Positions 36,851 to 45,833 of a stretch of DNA of 53,883 nucleotides are shown here, piece after piece; the first letter of the stretch is position 1; each line of letters opens with the position of its first letter. Position numbers and translations under genes: made by a program. The notes beneath the pieces are model-generated. The model was not told where the DNA came from, searched no databases, and worked only from the letters and a program-made list of their open reading frames with translations. Origin of the DNA: Cnuella takakiae (GTDB taxonomy: Bacteria > Bacteroidota > Bacteroidia > Chitinophagales > Chitinophagaceae); the NCBI RefSeq assembly GCF_001953305.1, contig NZ_MTFE01000010.1, positions 1,159,420 through 1,213,302 on the forward strand. Reading direction: 5' to 3'.

Positions 36851-37023
36851 GATGACTGGCAGGTCTTCTGACTTACTCCGTTGTTCCCGGCCTTCCCACC
36901 CGTTAAGGGCAGTGGCATGGAGCAGAAACAACACGAAAGGAGCTTACAGCTACGGGGATAGTTCCGGACTTACACCGGATTCCCTTTTAATGCAGTACCC
37001 GAAGAGTACCTGCAACCAGTATC
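36851..37023 (-). ncRNA. Cobalamin (B12) riboswitch upstream of nrdBA
   Basis: On the minus strand the conserved core is complete. The sequence reads AAAAGGGAATCCGGTGTAAG, then CCCCGTAGCTGTAAGC, GCCACTG, GGGAAGGCCG and the B12 box AGTCAGAAGACCTGCC (36858-36873). P1 closes with GATACTGG (37023-37016) against CCAGTCATC (36859-36851). About 145 nt separate it from nrdB, enough for an expression platform. Such riboswitches normally turn genes off when adenosylcobalamin is present, so this class Ia enzyme should be made when B12 is scarce. Confidence 0.95.
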
Positions 37024-37245
37024 GAACGGTGAAGTAAGGACAGAAAACGGGCCGTGTTTTTAAATGTTTTGCACGTCCTGTGCATAACTGTAACCAGGTC
37101 TCGGTTTTGTCTGGATGATCGACAGACAACAGGCCTTTATTGATTGCATAAAGCATTTATAGCGTATAGGATGTTGGTATGTATGCCATGCCACCCTTGC
37201 GCTGTTGATAGAAGAGAAAACAAAATTTTCAAACACAAACTCCCC

Positions 37246-37253
37246 TACATTTG
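37246..37253 (+). promoter_or_regulatory. -7 promoter box of the thiamine operon
   Basis: TACATTTG fits TAnnTTTG and is the same octamer as in front of tRNA-Ser. It lies 6 bp before the TPP riboswitch, so the transcript would start at the foot of the aptamer. No clear TTG is found at -33. Confidence 0.6.
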
Positions 37254-37258
37254 TTGAA

Positions 37259-37330
37259 ACTTTAGGGGTGCCGAAAGGCTGAGATGATACCCTCGAACCT
37301 GATGCAGGTAATGCTGCCGAAGGGAAAAGT
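37259..37330 (+). ncRNA. TPP riboswitch (THI element)
   Basis: Complete aptamer: TAGGGGTGCC, then GGCTGAGATGATACCC, GAACCTGATGCAGGTAATGC and GCCGAAGGGAAA, with P1 ACTTT/AAAGT. It precedes thiS by 64 nt and should repress the thi operon when thiamine pyrophosphate is abundant. Confidence 0.97.
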
Positions 37331-37394
37331 GAATACATACTGCACGTCTGTCCATTCCTGAAGTTTTATTATTTAAGCTCCCTACTAATTCGGA

Positions 37395-37598
37395 ATGGAA
37401 ATCTATATAAACGATCAGCCACAAGTTTTTGAACCGGGTGCCTCCGTTCAGCAGATTGTTGACGCATGGGCCGGTGAAAAACAAAAAGGCATAGCTGTAG
37501 CCATCAACAATACCGTGGTGCCCAGGGCAAACTGGAAAGATCATTTGCTGCAGGACCATGACCGGATACTGCTCATCAAAGCTACACAGGGGGGATGA
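37395..37598 (+). CDS. thiS: Sulfur carrier protein ThiS
   Basis: Ubiquitin-fold carrier of 67 aa ending in the required Gly-Gly (KATQGG), which is adenylated by ThiF and thiocarboxylated to donate sulfur for the thiazole ring. MEIYINDQPQVF and IAVAINNTVVPRANW are family-typical. First gene after the TPP riboswitch. Confidence 0.95.
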   Translation: MEIYINDQPQVFEPGASVQQIVDAWAGEKQKGIAVAINNTVVPRANWKDHLLQDHDRILLIKATQGG

Positions 37599-37665
37599 AC
37601 CCTCAACTGTAATGGACAGGAGCCAAGGTGCTCTTGGTTGTTTTGCTATATGCGAATGTTTGGAT

Positions 37666-38274
37666 ATGCTGATCGTTATTTCAGAGGAGACAATATGCCC
37701 CGGAGCAGCAAGCCTGGTCAATGAACTGTTTGATGCAGGAATGCCGGTATTGCACCTGCGCAAGCCGGCAGCAACCGCATCCGATATGCAACATTTGATT
37801 GCAGCTATTTATCCAAAATACAGAGCGCTTATAGCACTCCACAGCCACCATCACCTGGCGGAGGAGAATGGTATCAAAAGGCTTCATTTCACCGGAAAGC
37901 AACAGGCGGAAACATCAGCTGCCATGCTGGCAAGCTTGAAGGCAAAGGGATTCTATTTGTCGGCGTCGATGCACCAGTTGAAGGAAATAGAACAACAGGG
38001 TATGTACTATGATCATGTTTTCTTCGGACCTGTATTCAACAGCATTTCCAAAAAGGGGTACAGCTCTGTACTGTCAGCCCATTTCAGGTTGCCCCAAAGC
38101 AGGACTAAGGTTGTAGCCCTTGGCGGAATCGATGTGCATAATTGTGCCGCGGCTTTCCGGATGGGTTTTGATGGCATAGCGGTGCTGGGCGCCATCTGGC
38201 AAGGTAAAGACCCGGTCCTTTCTTTTTTACAGGTAAAAAACGCCTACGACCTGGCTGCCGGTTGTAAACAGTAA
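37666..38274 (+). CDS. ThiE-fold protein, thiazole tautomerase or second ThiE (TenI-like)
   Basis: TIM-barrel protein of the thiamine-phosphate-synthase superfamily, 202 aa from MLIVISEETICPGAASL. An upstream in-frame ATG at 37558 overlaps thiS and gives an atypical leader. Motifs: MPVLHLRKPAATASDMQ, RLHFTGKQQ, DHVFFGPVFNSISKKGY, VVALGGIDVHNCAA and GFDGIAVLGAIW. Compared with ThiE at 38286-38939 it lacks the IQLRMK and NDH pyrophosphate and Mg sites (it has LHLRKP and LHSHHH), so I favour a TenI-type thiazole tautomerase. Confidence 0.8.
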   Translation: MLIVISEETICPGAASLVNELFDAGMPVLHLRKPAATASDMQHLIAAIYPKYRALIALHSHHHLAEENGIKRLHFTGKQQAETSAAMLASLKAKGFYLSASMHQLKEIEQQGMYYDHVFFGPVFNSISKKGYSSVLSAHFRLPQSRTKVVALGGIDVHNCAAAFRMGFDGIAVLGAIWQGKDPVLSFLQVKNAYDLAAGCKQ

Positions 38275-38285
38275 TCAAAAACAAA

Positions 38286-38939
38286 ATGAACAACATGTTA
38301 CCCAGGCTGCAATACATCTCACAGGGAAGCACACCCGAAATACAGGTAAGGCATATCCGGGAAGCGCTGGATGCAGGCTGCACCTGGATCCAGCTGCGGA
38401 TGAAACAGGCCACTGCCGGCGATTTGCTCACAACGGCACAGCAGGTAAGGGAATTATGCATCACGTACAACGCAATCTTTATTATCAACGATCACCCTGC
38501 CATTGCAGCGGCTGTTGGAGCTGATGGTGTGCACCTGGGTTTGACGGACATGCCCGTTTCTGAGGCAAGGGCAGTAGTAGGAAAGGAAAAGATCATCGGC
38601 GGAACCGCCAACACCCTGGCTGATGTCATCCAACGGTACGAGGAAGGTTGCGATTATGCCGGGGTCGGGCCTTTTCGTTTTACAACCACCAAAGAAAAAC
38701 TCAGCCCCATATTAGGTGTTGCCGGTTACCAGCAGATCCTGGAAGCCATGGCGGAGGCCGGGATTTCCATGCCCCTGATCGCTATTGGCGGCATTACACC
38801 AGCAGATGTGGCGGGCCTAGTGGAAACAGGGGTGCATGGCATTGCGGTATCGGGGCTCATCACCCATAACGACCACAAAAAACAAATCGTTCAACAACTA
38901 AACAACCAACTGTATGCAACCACTTTCCATAAGGGATAA
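38286..38939 (+). CDS. thiE: Thiamine-phosphate synthase
   Basis: Couples HMP pyrophosphate with thiazole phosphate. The 217 residues contain [31 protein letters not shown] (Asp for Mg), [23 protein letters not shown] and [17 protein letters not shown]. It lies 11 bp after the TenI-like gene and overlaps thiG by 26 bp, so translation is probably coupled. ThiG start at 38914 (MQPLSIRDK) is standard, which makes the overlap real. Confidence 0.94.
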   Translation: MNNMLPRLQYISQGSTPEIQVRHIREALDAGCTWIQLRMKQATAGDLLTTAQQVRELCITYNAIFIINDHPAIAAAVGADGVHLGLTDMPVSEARAVVGKEKIIGGTANTLADVIQRYEEGCDYAGVGPFRFTTTKEKLSPILGVAGYQQILEAMAEAGISMPLIAIGGITPADVAGLVETGVHGIAVSGLITHNDHKKQIVQQLNNQLYATTFHKG

Positions 38940-39690
38940 AATATTGCATTCCCGTTTGTTCCTCGGTACCGGCAAATTTGGTTCGGCCAGGCTAATGGAA
39001 GATGCTGTGCTGGCCTCAGGCACCGAGCTGGTAACCGTAGCGCTAAAGCGGGTGGACCTGGAAACCCAAACCGACAACCTCCTGGCTCACCTGCAGCATC
39101 CGCACATCAACCTGCTGCCCAACACATCGGGTGTGCGCACTGCCAACGAGGCGGTATTTGCTGCACAGCTGGCCCGCGAAGCCCTGGAAACAAACTGGCT
39201 CAAGCTGGAGATTCATCCCGATCCCAGGTACCTGCTGCCCGACCCGGTGGAAACCCTAAAGGCAACCGAGGAGCTGGCCAAACTGGGCTTTGTGGTGCTG
39301 CCCTATATACATGCCGACCCGGTACTGTGTAAACGGCTTGAAGACGCGGGTACTGCGGCCGTGATGCCTTTGGGCGCACCCATTGGTACCAACAAGGGCC
39401 TGAAGACCTACGACTTCCTGCAAATCATTATTGAGCAAAGCAAGGTGCCCGTGATCATTGATGCCGGTATTGGTGCCCCTTCCGATGCAGCCAAAGCCAT
39501 GGAAATGGGTGCAGATGCCGTACTGGTCAACACCGCCATTGCTGTTGCCGGAAACCCCGTGCAAATGGCAGCAGCCTTCAAACTTGCGGTTGATGCCGGC
39601 AGAATGGCCTACGAAGCCCGCCTTGCCACAGCAGCAAACCATGCTACTGCCTCCAGCCCCTTAACTGCATTTTTACATGAAGAACTTTAA
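38914..39690 (+). CDS. thiG: Thiazole synthase
   Basis: TIM-barrel enzyme of 258 aa that builds the thiazole phosphate from deoxyxylulose phosphate, dehydroglycine and ThiS thiocarboxylate. [35 protein letters not shown] (Lys for the imine), [31 protein letters not shown] and [20 protein letters not shown] are diagnostic. It overlaps thiE by 26 bp and thiH by 14 bp. Confidence 0.96.
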   Translation: MQPLSIRDKILHSRLFLGTGKFGSARLMEDAVLASGTELVTVALKRVDLETQTDNLLAHLQHPHINLLPNTSGVRTANEAVFAAQLAREALETNWLKLEIHPDPRYLLPDPVETLKATEELAKLGFVVLPYIHADPVLCKRLEDAGTAAVMPLGAPIGTNKGLKTYDFLQIIIEQSKVPVIIDAGIGAPSDAAKAMEMGADAVLVNTAIAVAGNPVQMAAAFKLAVDAGRMAYEARLATAANHATASSPLTAFLHEEL

Positions 39691-40798
39691 AGAAGTTTTT
39701 GACCAGTACAGCTGGGAAGAAGTGACCGCGGCCATTGCCACCAAAACCAGTTTGGATGTACAGCAGGCACTGGCCGCACCACGCCGTAGCTTGGAAGATT
39801 TTATGGCCCTGATTTCGCCGGCTGCCGCACCTTACCTGGAGCAGATGGCGCAACTGAGCCATGCTGCAACCCGGAAGCGTTTTGGCAATACGGTACAGTT
39901 GTTTGCGCCCATGTACCTGAGCAATGAATGCAATAATATTTGTACCTACTGCGGCTTCAGCTTCGACAATAAAATAAAACGGCGCACCCTCAACGCTGCC
40001 GAAATCCTGCAGGAGATCAACGAGATCAAAAAGCACGGCTTTCAGCACATCCTGCTGGTTACCGGTGAGGCCAACCAGGTAGTGCATGTGGATTATTTCC
40101 TAAAAGCTATTGCCCTGATCAGGCCGCATTTTGCCAACATCTCCATAGAAGTGCAGCCTTTGGATGAAGACGAATACCGGCAACTGCAGGAAGCAGGTAT
40201 TTACTCGGTACTGGTTTACCAGGAAACCTATCATAAAGACCGGTACAAGGAGTACCATACCAAGGGTAAAAAGTCAAACTTCTATTACCGGCTTGAAACA
40301 CCCGACCGTATTGGCCGTGCAGGCATGCACAAAATCGGCCTGGGCGTGTTGCTTGGGCTGGAGGACTGGCGTGCCGACAGCTTTTTCTGTGCCCTCCATC
40401 TCGACTACCTGCAGAAAAAGTACTGGCAGACCAGGTACGCTATCTCCTTTCCACGCATCAGGCCCGCAGCAGGTGTGGAAAGCGGCAAGTACACCATCAG
40501 GGACCGCGAGCTGGTGCAACTGATTTGTGCCTACCGCCTGTTCAATGAGGATGTGGAAATATCCATCTCCACCCGCGAAACCGAAACCTTCCGCAACCAT
40601 GTTTTAAAGCTGGGTACCACCACCATCAGTGCGGGCTCCAAAACCAATCCCGGGGGCTATGCAGTTGATCCGCAAAGCCTGGAACAGTTTGAAGTAAGCG
40701 ACGAACGATCCGCTGCTGAAATGGCTGCCGTGATCAGGGCGAGCGGGTATGAACCCGTATGGAAAGACTGGGATAAAAATTTCAAAGTACCATGTTGA
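39677..40798 (+). CDS. thiH: Tyrosine lyase ThiH (radical SAM)
   Basis: Makes dehydroglycine from tyrosine for thiazole synthesis. The radical-SAM cluster motif is CNNICTYC with Cys85, Cys89 and Cys92, followed by [12 protein letters not shown] and [18 protein letters not shown]. At 373 aa it is full length. Its use instead of the glycine oxidase ThiO indicates an oxygen-sensitive, low-O2-compatible route. It overlaps thiG by 14 bp and thiF by 7 bp. Confidence 0.96.
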   Translation: MKNFKEVFDQYSWEEVTAAIATKTSLDVQQALAAPRRSLEDFMALISPAAAPYLEQMAQLSHAATRKRFGNTVQLFAPMYLSNECNNICTYCGFSFDNKIKRRTLNAAEILQEINEIKKHGFQHILLVTGEANQVVHVDYFLKAIALIRPHFANISIEVQPLDEDEYRQLQEAGIYSVLVYQETYHKDRYKEYHTKGKKSNFYYRLETPDRIGRAGMHKIGLGVLLGLEDWRADSFFCALHLDYLQKKYWQTRYAISFPRIRPAAGVESGKYTIRDRELVQLICAYRLFNEDVEISISTRETETFRNHVLKLGTTTISAGSKTNPGGYAVDPQSLEQFEVSDERSAAEMAAVIRASGYEPVWKDWDKNFKVPC

Positions 40799-41502
40799 CC
40801 ATCGAACAGATCAATCGCTACAGCCGGCAGCTGATGGCCGATAAAGTAGGCCTTGAAGGGCAAATGAAAATAAGGGCGGCAAAGATCCTGGTGATTGGTG
40901 CCGGTGGGCTGGGCTGTCCTGTATTGCAATACCTGGCAGGTGCGGGTATCGGAACCATTGGCATCGTGGATTTCGATACCATCGCCATACATAACCTGCA
41001 TCGGCAGGTACTGTACACCACCGCCGATATCGGCAAGAAGAAAGTGGCTGTTGCAGCAGAAAGGCTTCAGGCGATCAATCCTGACTGTAACCTGTTAGGT
41101 TTTGACATGAAGCTCGAAGAAGAGCAGGCAAACGACCTTATCGGGCAGTTTGACCTGGTAATAGATGGCTCCGATAACTTCCGGACCCGCTACCTGGTTA
41201 ATGATGCCTGTAAAGCATTGGGCAAACCTTTGGTATATGGAAGTATTTTGAATTTTGAAGGACAGGTAGCTGTGTTCAACTACAAAGGGAGCAACAGCCT
41301 GCGACACCTGTTTCCGGAACCGCCCGATCCGGGAGATGTACCAGGCTGCAGCGAAAATGGTGTGTTGGGAATCGTTCCCGGAATGATTGGTACGATGATG
41401 TGCGATATAGCATTGAAAATTGTGCTGGAAAATGAAGTGCCGGTCAATACCCTGCTCATTGCTGATTTTGACCGGTACCAATTTCAAAAGATTAGCTACT
41501 AA
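40792..41502 (+). CDS. thiF: ThiF/MoeB-like adenylyltransferase
   Basis: E1-like enzyme (236 aa) expected to adenylate the ThiS C-terminus. Nucleotide fold ILVIGAGGLGCPVLQYLAGA, crossover IVDFDTIAIHNLHRQVLYT, DGSDNFRTRYLVNDAC and GVLGIVPGMIGTMM are present. No rhodanese domain. It is the last gene of the thi operon, overlapping thiH by 7 bp. The operon position favours ThiF over MoeB. Confidence 0.92.
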   Translation: MLTIEQINRYSRQLMADKVGLEGQMKIRAAKILVIGAGGLGCPVLQYLAGAGIGTIGIVDFDTIAIHNLHRQVLYTTADIGKKKVAVAAERLQAINPDCNLLGFDMKLEEEQANDLIGQFDLVIDGSDNFRTRYLVNDACKALGKPLVYGSILNFEGQVAVFNYKGSNSLRHLFPEPPDPGDVPGCSENGVLGIVPGMIGTMMCDIALKIVLENEVPVNTLLIADFDRYQFQKISY

Positions 41503-41559
41503 GTAGCATTTCAAAATCAGGAGTACCGGAACAGCGGCAGCATCAGCCTGCTATCCGGT

Positions 41560-41889
41560 TCAACAAGTGGCTTTTTCCTGGTTTCCGAACTGCTCGATTT
41601 CGACCAGGTGGTGGCACAGGCCATGCGCTTTGCCGACCAGGATGGCGAGACCCTGGTGATTGTTACTGCCGATCATGAAACCGGCGGCCTTACCCTGCAT
41701 GGCGGCGATTATGCCAGTGGGTATGTGGCGGGCCTTTTTGCCACCGATGACCATACCGCGGCGCCGGTACCGGTGTTTGCATACGGGCCGGGTGCGCAGC
41801 TGTTTGGCGGGGTATATGAAAACACGGCCATTTTTCACAAGATCCTGCAGGCCCTGGATAGCAATTTAAATGCTGCAAAAAAACCTTGA
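41560..41889 (+). pseudogene. Alkaline phosphatase C-terminal remnant
   Basis: The frame reads GFFLV directly joined to SELLDFDQVVAQAM, then RFADQDGETLVIVTADHETG, LFATDDHTAAPVPVFAYGPG and YENTAIFHKILQAL. In intact PhoA-family enzymes a stretch with the metal-site EGSQIDWGGH-type sequence lies between FFLMV and SELLDFD, so this copy has an internal deletion as well as loss of the N-terminal two thirds. DHETGG (metal ligands) and DHTAAPVPVFAYGPGA are intact. Decayed gene. Confidence 0.85.
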
Positions 41890-42146
41890 TTGGAATTTGG
41901 ATCACCGTCCTCAAAAGGGTGAATTCCGGCTTTATAGATAGTGCTATGTTCTTTTAAATGTAACCGTTGTAGCCTGCTGATGATAGCTCAAGCCATTCAA
42001 CTAAAAAGATGCTGTTCAGCAGAAGAAAGTTCCGCAAATCTTTCGGCCTTATTTGTCCTGGAGCGGTATACCTGTTTCACTGCTGCTGCACCGCTTTTTG
42101 TAAGGGGATTGTTTTCTATTATCTTTTTGAAAATGAGCCGGAGTGT

Positions 42147-44387
42147 TTACAGGGTGATGGTAATACCTGCTTTGAGGAAGAATGGCGTGCCGGGGGTAAA
42201 GTGTATTTCAGTAACGGGATCAGGTTCCTGCTGTAACCGGCTGGTGCTGGCAAACTGCGTTTCTTTCCAGCGCACGTCAAACAGATTTTGTGCCGACAGC
42301 ATCAGCTCTATCCGTTTGAAGTTGTAGGCAAGTCCCGCGTCGCAAACGAAGTATCCTTCGGCCACCAGGCTGTTGTCTTCATTTGCGGGCCGGTTGCCCA
42401 TCCAGCGGTACCGGAAGCTGCCGTTCCACCCGGTATTTTTCTTGTAGGTGATGCCGCCTGAGGAAGTGAACCGGGGTGCCAGCGGCAGGTAGTCCTCGCC
42501 TTTCGAAACATCTAAGGCCAAAGCCCTGGCATAGTTCAGGTCGGCATCGAGGTACAGGTTGCGCAAAGGCTGGTACCGGGCAGAAACATCCAAACCGGTT
42601 CTGCGGGTGCGGCCCAAAGGTTCAACGATGCCTTCATCACCTACATAAATGAACTCCTGCTCCAGTGCCAAATACCACAATGCTGCCTGGAGCACCAGGT
42701 TGTTGCGGGGTTTGGCCTGGATGCCCAGGTCAGCACCCCAGGCTGCGGGCAGGGCTTCACGGCCATTTGTTTGTACCACTACCCGGGCATCGTTGCTGTG
42801 AAAGCCCCTGCCTGCACTCAGGTACAGCATGGCTTTATTGGAAGCCTGCCACGACAGGTTGATTTTGGGACTGACGATGGCGGTATGTTTTTGCCTGCGC
42901 GTATCCTGCAACTTATCCGAATAAGCATGGATGAACTGGTCGAAACGCAGGGCGCTTTCCAGGGTGATGCGGTAGGGGAGTTGGACGGTTTCCCTGATAT
43001 AGGCAGCCGCGTTCCACTCGCTTACATTGCCCCATTGCTGTTGTTGCAGGAGGGTTGCGCGGTTTTTGGTATGCGCCAGTTGACTGTTGCGGGTGGCATC
43101 GGCACGCAGGGAGAGGCCTGCCTCAAAAGTATGCGTGTTCCGCCCCAGTACACCATAGTGTTTGTACAAACCGTTATAACCCCAGAGCCCTCTTTTTTCC
43201 TTTTGCCTGATCTGGTCGCCGTTAACAGGATCGTTCAGGAAAAAAGTAAAATTGGAAAACAGGTCAAAATGGTAAGCCGTGTAATACAACTGGTTGCTGA
43301 GGGTACTGTTTTCCGACAATTGGGTGCGCAGCCTTGTCTGGATATTGGTGCGGTGGGTATTGCCGCCCTCGCTGGGGTCGATGGCGCCAAAGAAAGAGAT
43401 ACTGCCATCTGCAACGGCACGTTCGGGTATCTGGCCCGAAGCGTTCCATTTGGAGTAAAAGGTTGCTATGGATGCATCCAACTGGTGGCGCTTGCCCAGC
43501 ATCTGCTGGTAACGGGCAAACAGGTTGGTGCGGCTAAAGTTCTGTGGCGCATCAAAAAAGCCTTGGCTCCGCAGGTGCTCGGCGGCAACATACATCCCCT
43601 GTTTTTGCCTGCCCCTGTCTTGTAACAACTGTACCATCGCCAGGGTGCGCAGGGTGTTGAACTGGCCGCCTTCCACCTTCACCAGGCTGTTGTCCAGTCT
43701 TTCTTTTGATTGGAGTGCCACATGGCCCGCAGTGGCGAAATTGCCCTTATCGGCAGCATAGGGCCCTTTGCCAAAGCGTACCTGATCTACCACTTCCGGA
43801 ATGATGAAGTGCAGGTCGGCATAGCCCTGGCCATGGGCATGCGATACCATGTTTACAGGTATGCCATCGGTGGTGATGGCTACATCGGTACCATGGTCTA
43901 TATCAAAACCGCGCAAAAAGATCTGTTCAGCTTTTCCGCCACCGGCATGTTGCCCTATGAAAAGACCGGGAACCATGCGCAGCAATTCCTGGGCATTGTT
44001 CAGTCCCCTGATCTTCATATCCAACTGACCAACATTATGCAAGGGCTTGTTGCCCGAAGCCGAAAGGGTCATCTCGCGTAAGTTTACCACGTCGGGCTCC
44101 AGGTGGATATTCAGTTCTTCCCTGATGTCTTTACAGGCAATGGCTTTGGGTACATAACCCAGTGCCGATATGTGCAGGCTGTCTGATGCGGGGAGCCGGG
44201 AGGCAAAGTAAAACCTGCCTTGCTCATTGGAGGTAAAGGCAATATTGGTTTGCCTGCTTTGCACCACTGCGCCTTCAATTTGCCGGTGGGTACGGGCATC
44301 TGCAATAAAACCCGCATATCCGGTTTTTGATTGTTGTGCTCTTGCCGTTTGCGCCAGCAGCAAAAGGCAAATGAAATACCTGCTCAT
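42147..44387 (-). CDS. TonB-dependent outer-membrane receptor
   Basis: A 746-aa barrel protein from MSRYFICLLLLAQTARAQ (signal peptide; an ATG five codons upstream is possible). An N-terminal carboxypeptidase-like beta domain (about 25-100, YAGFIADARTHRQIEGAVV) precedes the plug (about 120-220: NAQELLRMVPGLFIGQHAGG, FLRGFDIDHGTDVAITTDGI, NMVSHAHGQGYADLHFIIPE). The C-terminal 500 residues are aromatic-rich barrel strands ending GTPFFLKAGITITL. No SusD gene follows, so a polysaccharide locus is unlikely; the substrate may be a metal chelate or small molecule. It is third in a leftward run with the DUF4331 and TPR genes, 28 bp after the TPR stop. Confidence 0.92.
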   Translation of the reverse strand: MSRYFICLLLLAQTARAQQSKTGYAGFIADARTHRQIEGAVVQSRQTNIAFTSNEQGRFYFASRLPASDSLHISALGYVPKAIACKDIREELNIHLEPDVVNLREMTLSASGNKPLHNVGQLDMKIRGLNNAQELLRMVPGLFIGQHAGGGKAEQIFLRGFDIDHGTDVAITTDGIPVNMVSHAHGQGYADLHFIIPEVVDQVRFGKGPYAADKGNFATAGHVALQSKERLDNSLVKVEGGQFNTLRTLAMVQLLQDRGRQKQGMYVAAEHLRSQGFFDAPQNFSRTNLFARYQQMLGKRHQLDASIATFYSKWNASGQIPERAVADGSISFFGAIDPSEGGNTHRTNIQTRLRTQLSENSTLSNQLYYTAYHFDLFSNFTFFLNDPVNGDQIRQKEKRGLWGYNGLYKHYGVLGRNTHTFEAGLSLRADATRNSQLAHTKNRATLLQQQQWGNVSEWNAAAYIRETVQLPYRITLESALRFDQFIHAYSDKLQDTRRQKHTAIVSPKINLSWQASNKAMLYLSAGRGFHSNDARVVVQTNGREALPAAWGADLGIQAKPRNNLVLQAALWYLALEQEFIYVGDEGIVEPLGRTRRTGLDVSARYQPLRNLYLDADLNYARALALDVSKGEDYLPLAPRFTSSGGITYKKNTGWNGSFRYRWMGNRPANEDNSLVAEGYFVCDAGLAYNFKRIELMLSAQNLFDVRWKETQFASTSRLQQEPDPVTEIHFTPGTPFFLKAGITITL

Positions 44388-44415
44388 AAAGTGGTGTTGC
44401 ATCCAAAACTTTGGT

Positions 44416-45771
44416 TCAGGATTGTTGGTTGGTTTTTAAAACATCATGTACTGCACGCAGTAAAGATGCATCCCTAAGCGCATTTTGGGCAAGAGATTTT
44501 TGAAGCAACGTACGGCCTTCGGCAGTTTTGCCAGCTGCGGTAAGGATCAGTCCCGACCGGGCCATAAGTACCGGGTCGGTGCTGCCCGTGCGTAAAGCCT
44601 GCTGCACAATGGGCAATGCTTTGGCTACTGATCCATTTTTATAATGAAGCCATGCCATCAGTTCGTTGACTTTTATATTACCTGGGCGGCGGTCGTATTC
44701 CTTTTTTACATGAAGCAAGGCTTGCTCATATTGCTCCATCAGTAAGTAAACAGCTGCCAGTTCCATATCGGTATGGTATGGCGCATTTGCAACACCGGCG
44801 TTTTGCTGTTCCTCTGCTTTCAGTTCGGTTTCCATTTCCTTTAAAACGTGCAAGGCCTTTTCGCGTTGCCCCATAGCCAGGTAGGTTTGGGCTATCTCCT
44901 CGCCAAAGCCATGGTCGGCAGGTAAGGAGTCGGCTTTCAGGAAATAGGCAAGTGCCTGCTGCAGGTTCCCTTCCGCCTGTGCAATGCGGCCCAGGCCGGC
45001 CACTGCGTATGCATAATCGGGGCGGTATTTCAAGGTAACCTGGTATTGCACCCCGGCCTGTTTGTAGTCGCCGTTTTTCTGCAGTAATTCCCCCAGTTGG
45101 ATGCGGGTCCACGACGAGGGTTCATCGCCATACCCACTGGCATCTACCGCCAGTGCCATAGCGGTTATGGCGCCTTCCATATCGCCATGTATCTCCCTTA
45201 GGTAAGCTACCCTTGCATAGGAGCGCATATCGGGGCGGATGGCCACCATCTGGTCGGCGCTGGCTACTGCTTTGTCGTACTGCCCCAACTCTACATAGCT
45301 GTCGGTCATCAGCCCGTACAGGAAAGCGTTATGCGGATTCAGCTTTTGGGCTTTGGTAGATGTTTCGAGCGCAGCTGCAAAATGGTGTTTAGACAACTGG
45401 ATCAGCGCTTTCATGGTAAGTGCTTCAAAGTTGGCCGGATTTTTTTCAAGTACCTGCTCCAGGTGGTAAAGGGCTGCCCCGTCGTAATAATCATGGTTGC
45501 CCGATGCCCTGCCTTCCTGTATATACAAACTTGCAAGCGCCAGCATGGATTTCTGGTCGTCGGGGTTTTCGCGTACCATCCGCACCAGCCTTTCCGCCGA
45601 TTGTTTAGTATCGTTCCACTCCGGCCAGGTAGCCGCAATGCCTTTTCGCTCCTGCAAAACATAGTGTTGGGCCAGTTTGGTGCTGAAACCCTTTTTGTTG
45701 CGGCCCCCGAAATAAAGGGCCGGCAGCAGTACTGCTAAAACCGCTATCAGAACAAAGTATTTTTTACGCAT
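44416..45771 (-). CDS. Membrane-anchored tetratricopeptide-repeat protein
   Basis: A 451-aa protein starting MRKKYFVLIAVLAVLLPALY at 45771 (an ATG at 45792 is a weaker choice), with one N-terminal membrane anchor and the rest periplasmic. TPR pattern is strong: SMLALASLYIQEGR, AALYHLEQVLEKNPANFEAL, GLMTDSYVELGQYDKAVASA, YAVAGLGRIAQAEGNLQQAL and MELAAVYLLMEQYEQALLHV. It lies between the DUF4331 gene upstream and the TonB-receptor gene downstream and probably serves the same envelope pathway. A stem-loop in the gap to the DUF4331 gene may reduce its expression. Confidence 0.88.
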   Translation of the reverse strand: MRKKYFVLIAVLAVLLPALYFGGRNKKGFSTKLAQHYVLQERKGIAATWPEWNDTKQSAERLVRMVRENPDDQKSMLALASLYIQEGRASGNHDYYDGAALYHLEQVLEKNPANFEALTMKALIQLSKHHFAAALETSTKAQKLNPHNAFLYGLMTDSYVELGQYDKAVASADQMVAIRPDMRSYARVAYLREIHGDMEGAITAMALAVDASGYGDEPSSWTRIQLGELLQKNGDYKQAGVQYQVTLKYRPDYAYAVAGLGRIAQAEGNLQQALAYFLKADSLPADHGFGEEIAQTYLAMGQREKALHVLKEMETELKAEEQQNAGVANAPYHTDMELAAVYLLMEQYEQALLHVKKEYDRRPGNIKVNELMAWLHYKNGSVAKALPIVQQALRTGSTDPVLMARSGLILTAAGKTAEGRTLLQKSLAQNALRDASLLRAVHDVLKTNQQS

Positions 45772-45790
45772 GGAAGATGTGTTAAGGAAC

Positions 45791-45827
45791 AAAAGGCAAC
45801 AAGGCCAATAGCGCCTTGTTGCCTTTT
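45791..45827 (-). terminator. Intra-operon stem-loop between DUF4331 and TPR genes
   Basis: AAAAGGCAACAAGGC (45791-45805) is perfectly complementary to 45813-45827, with a 7-base loop. On the minus strand it ends in a short T tract. It lies between the DUF4331 stop and the TPR start, so it would partly separate the abundant secreted protein from its two followers. Confidence 0.75.
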
Positions 45828-45833
45828 GGTGTA

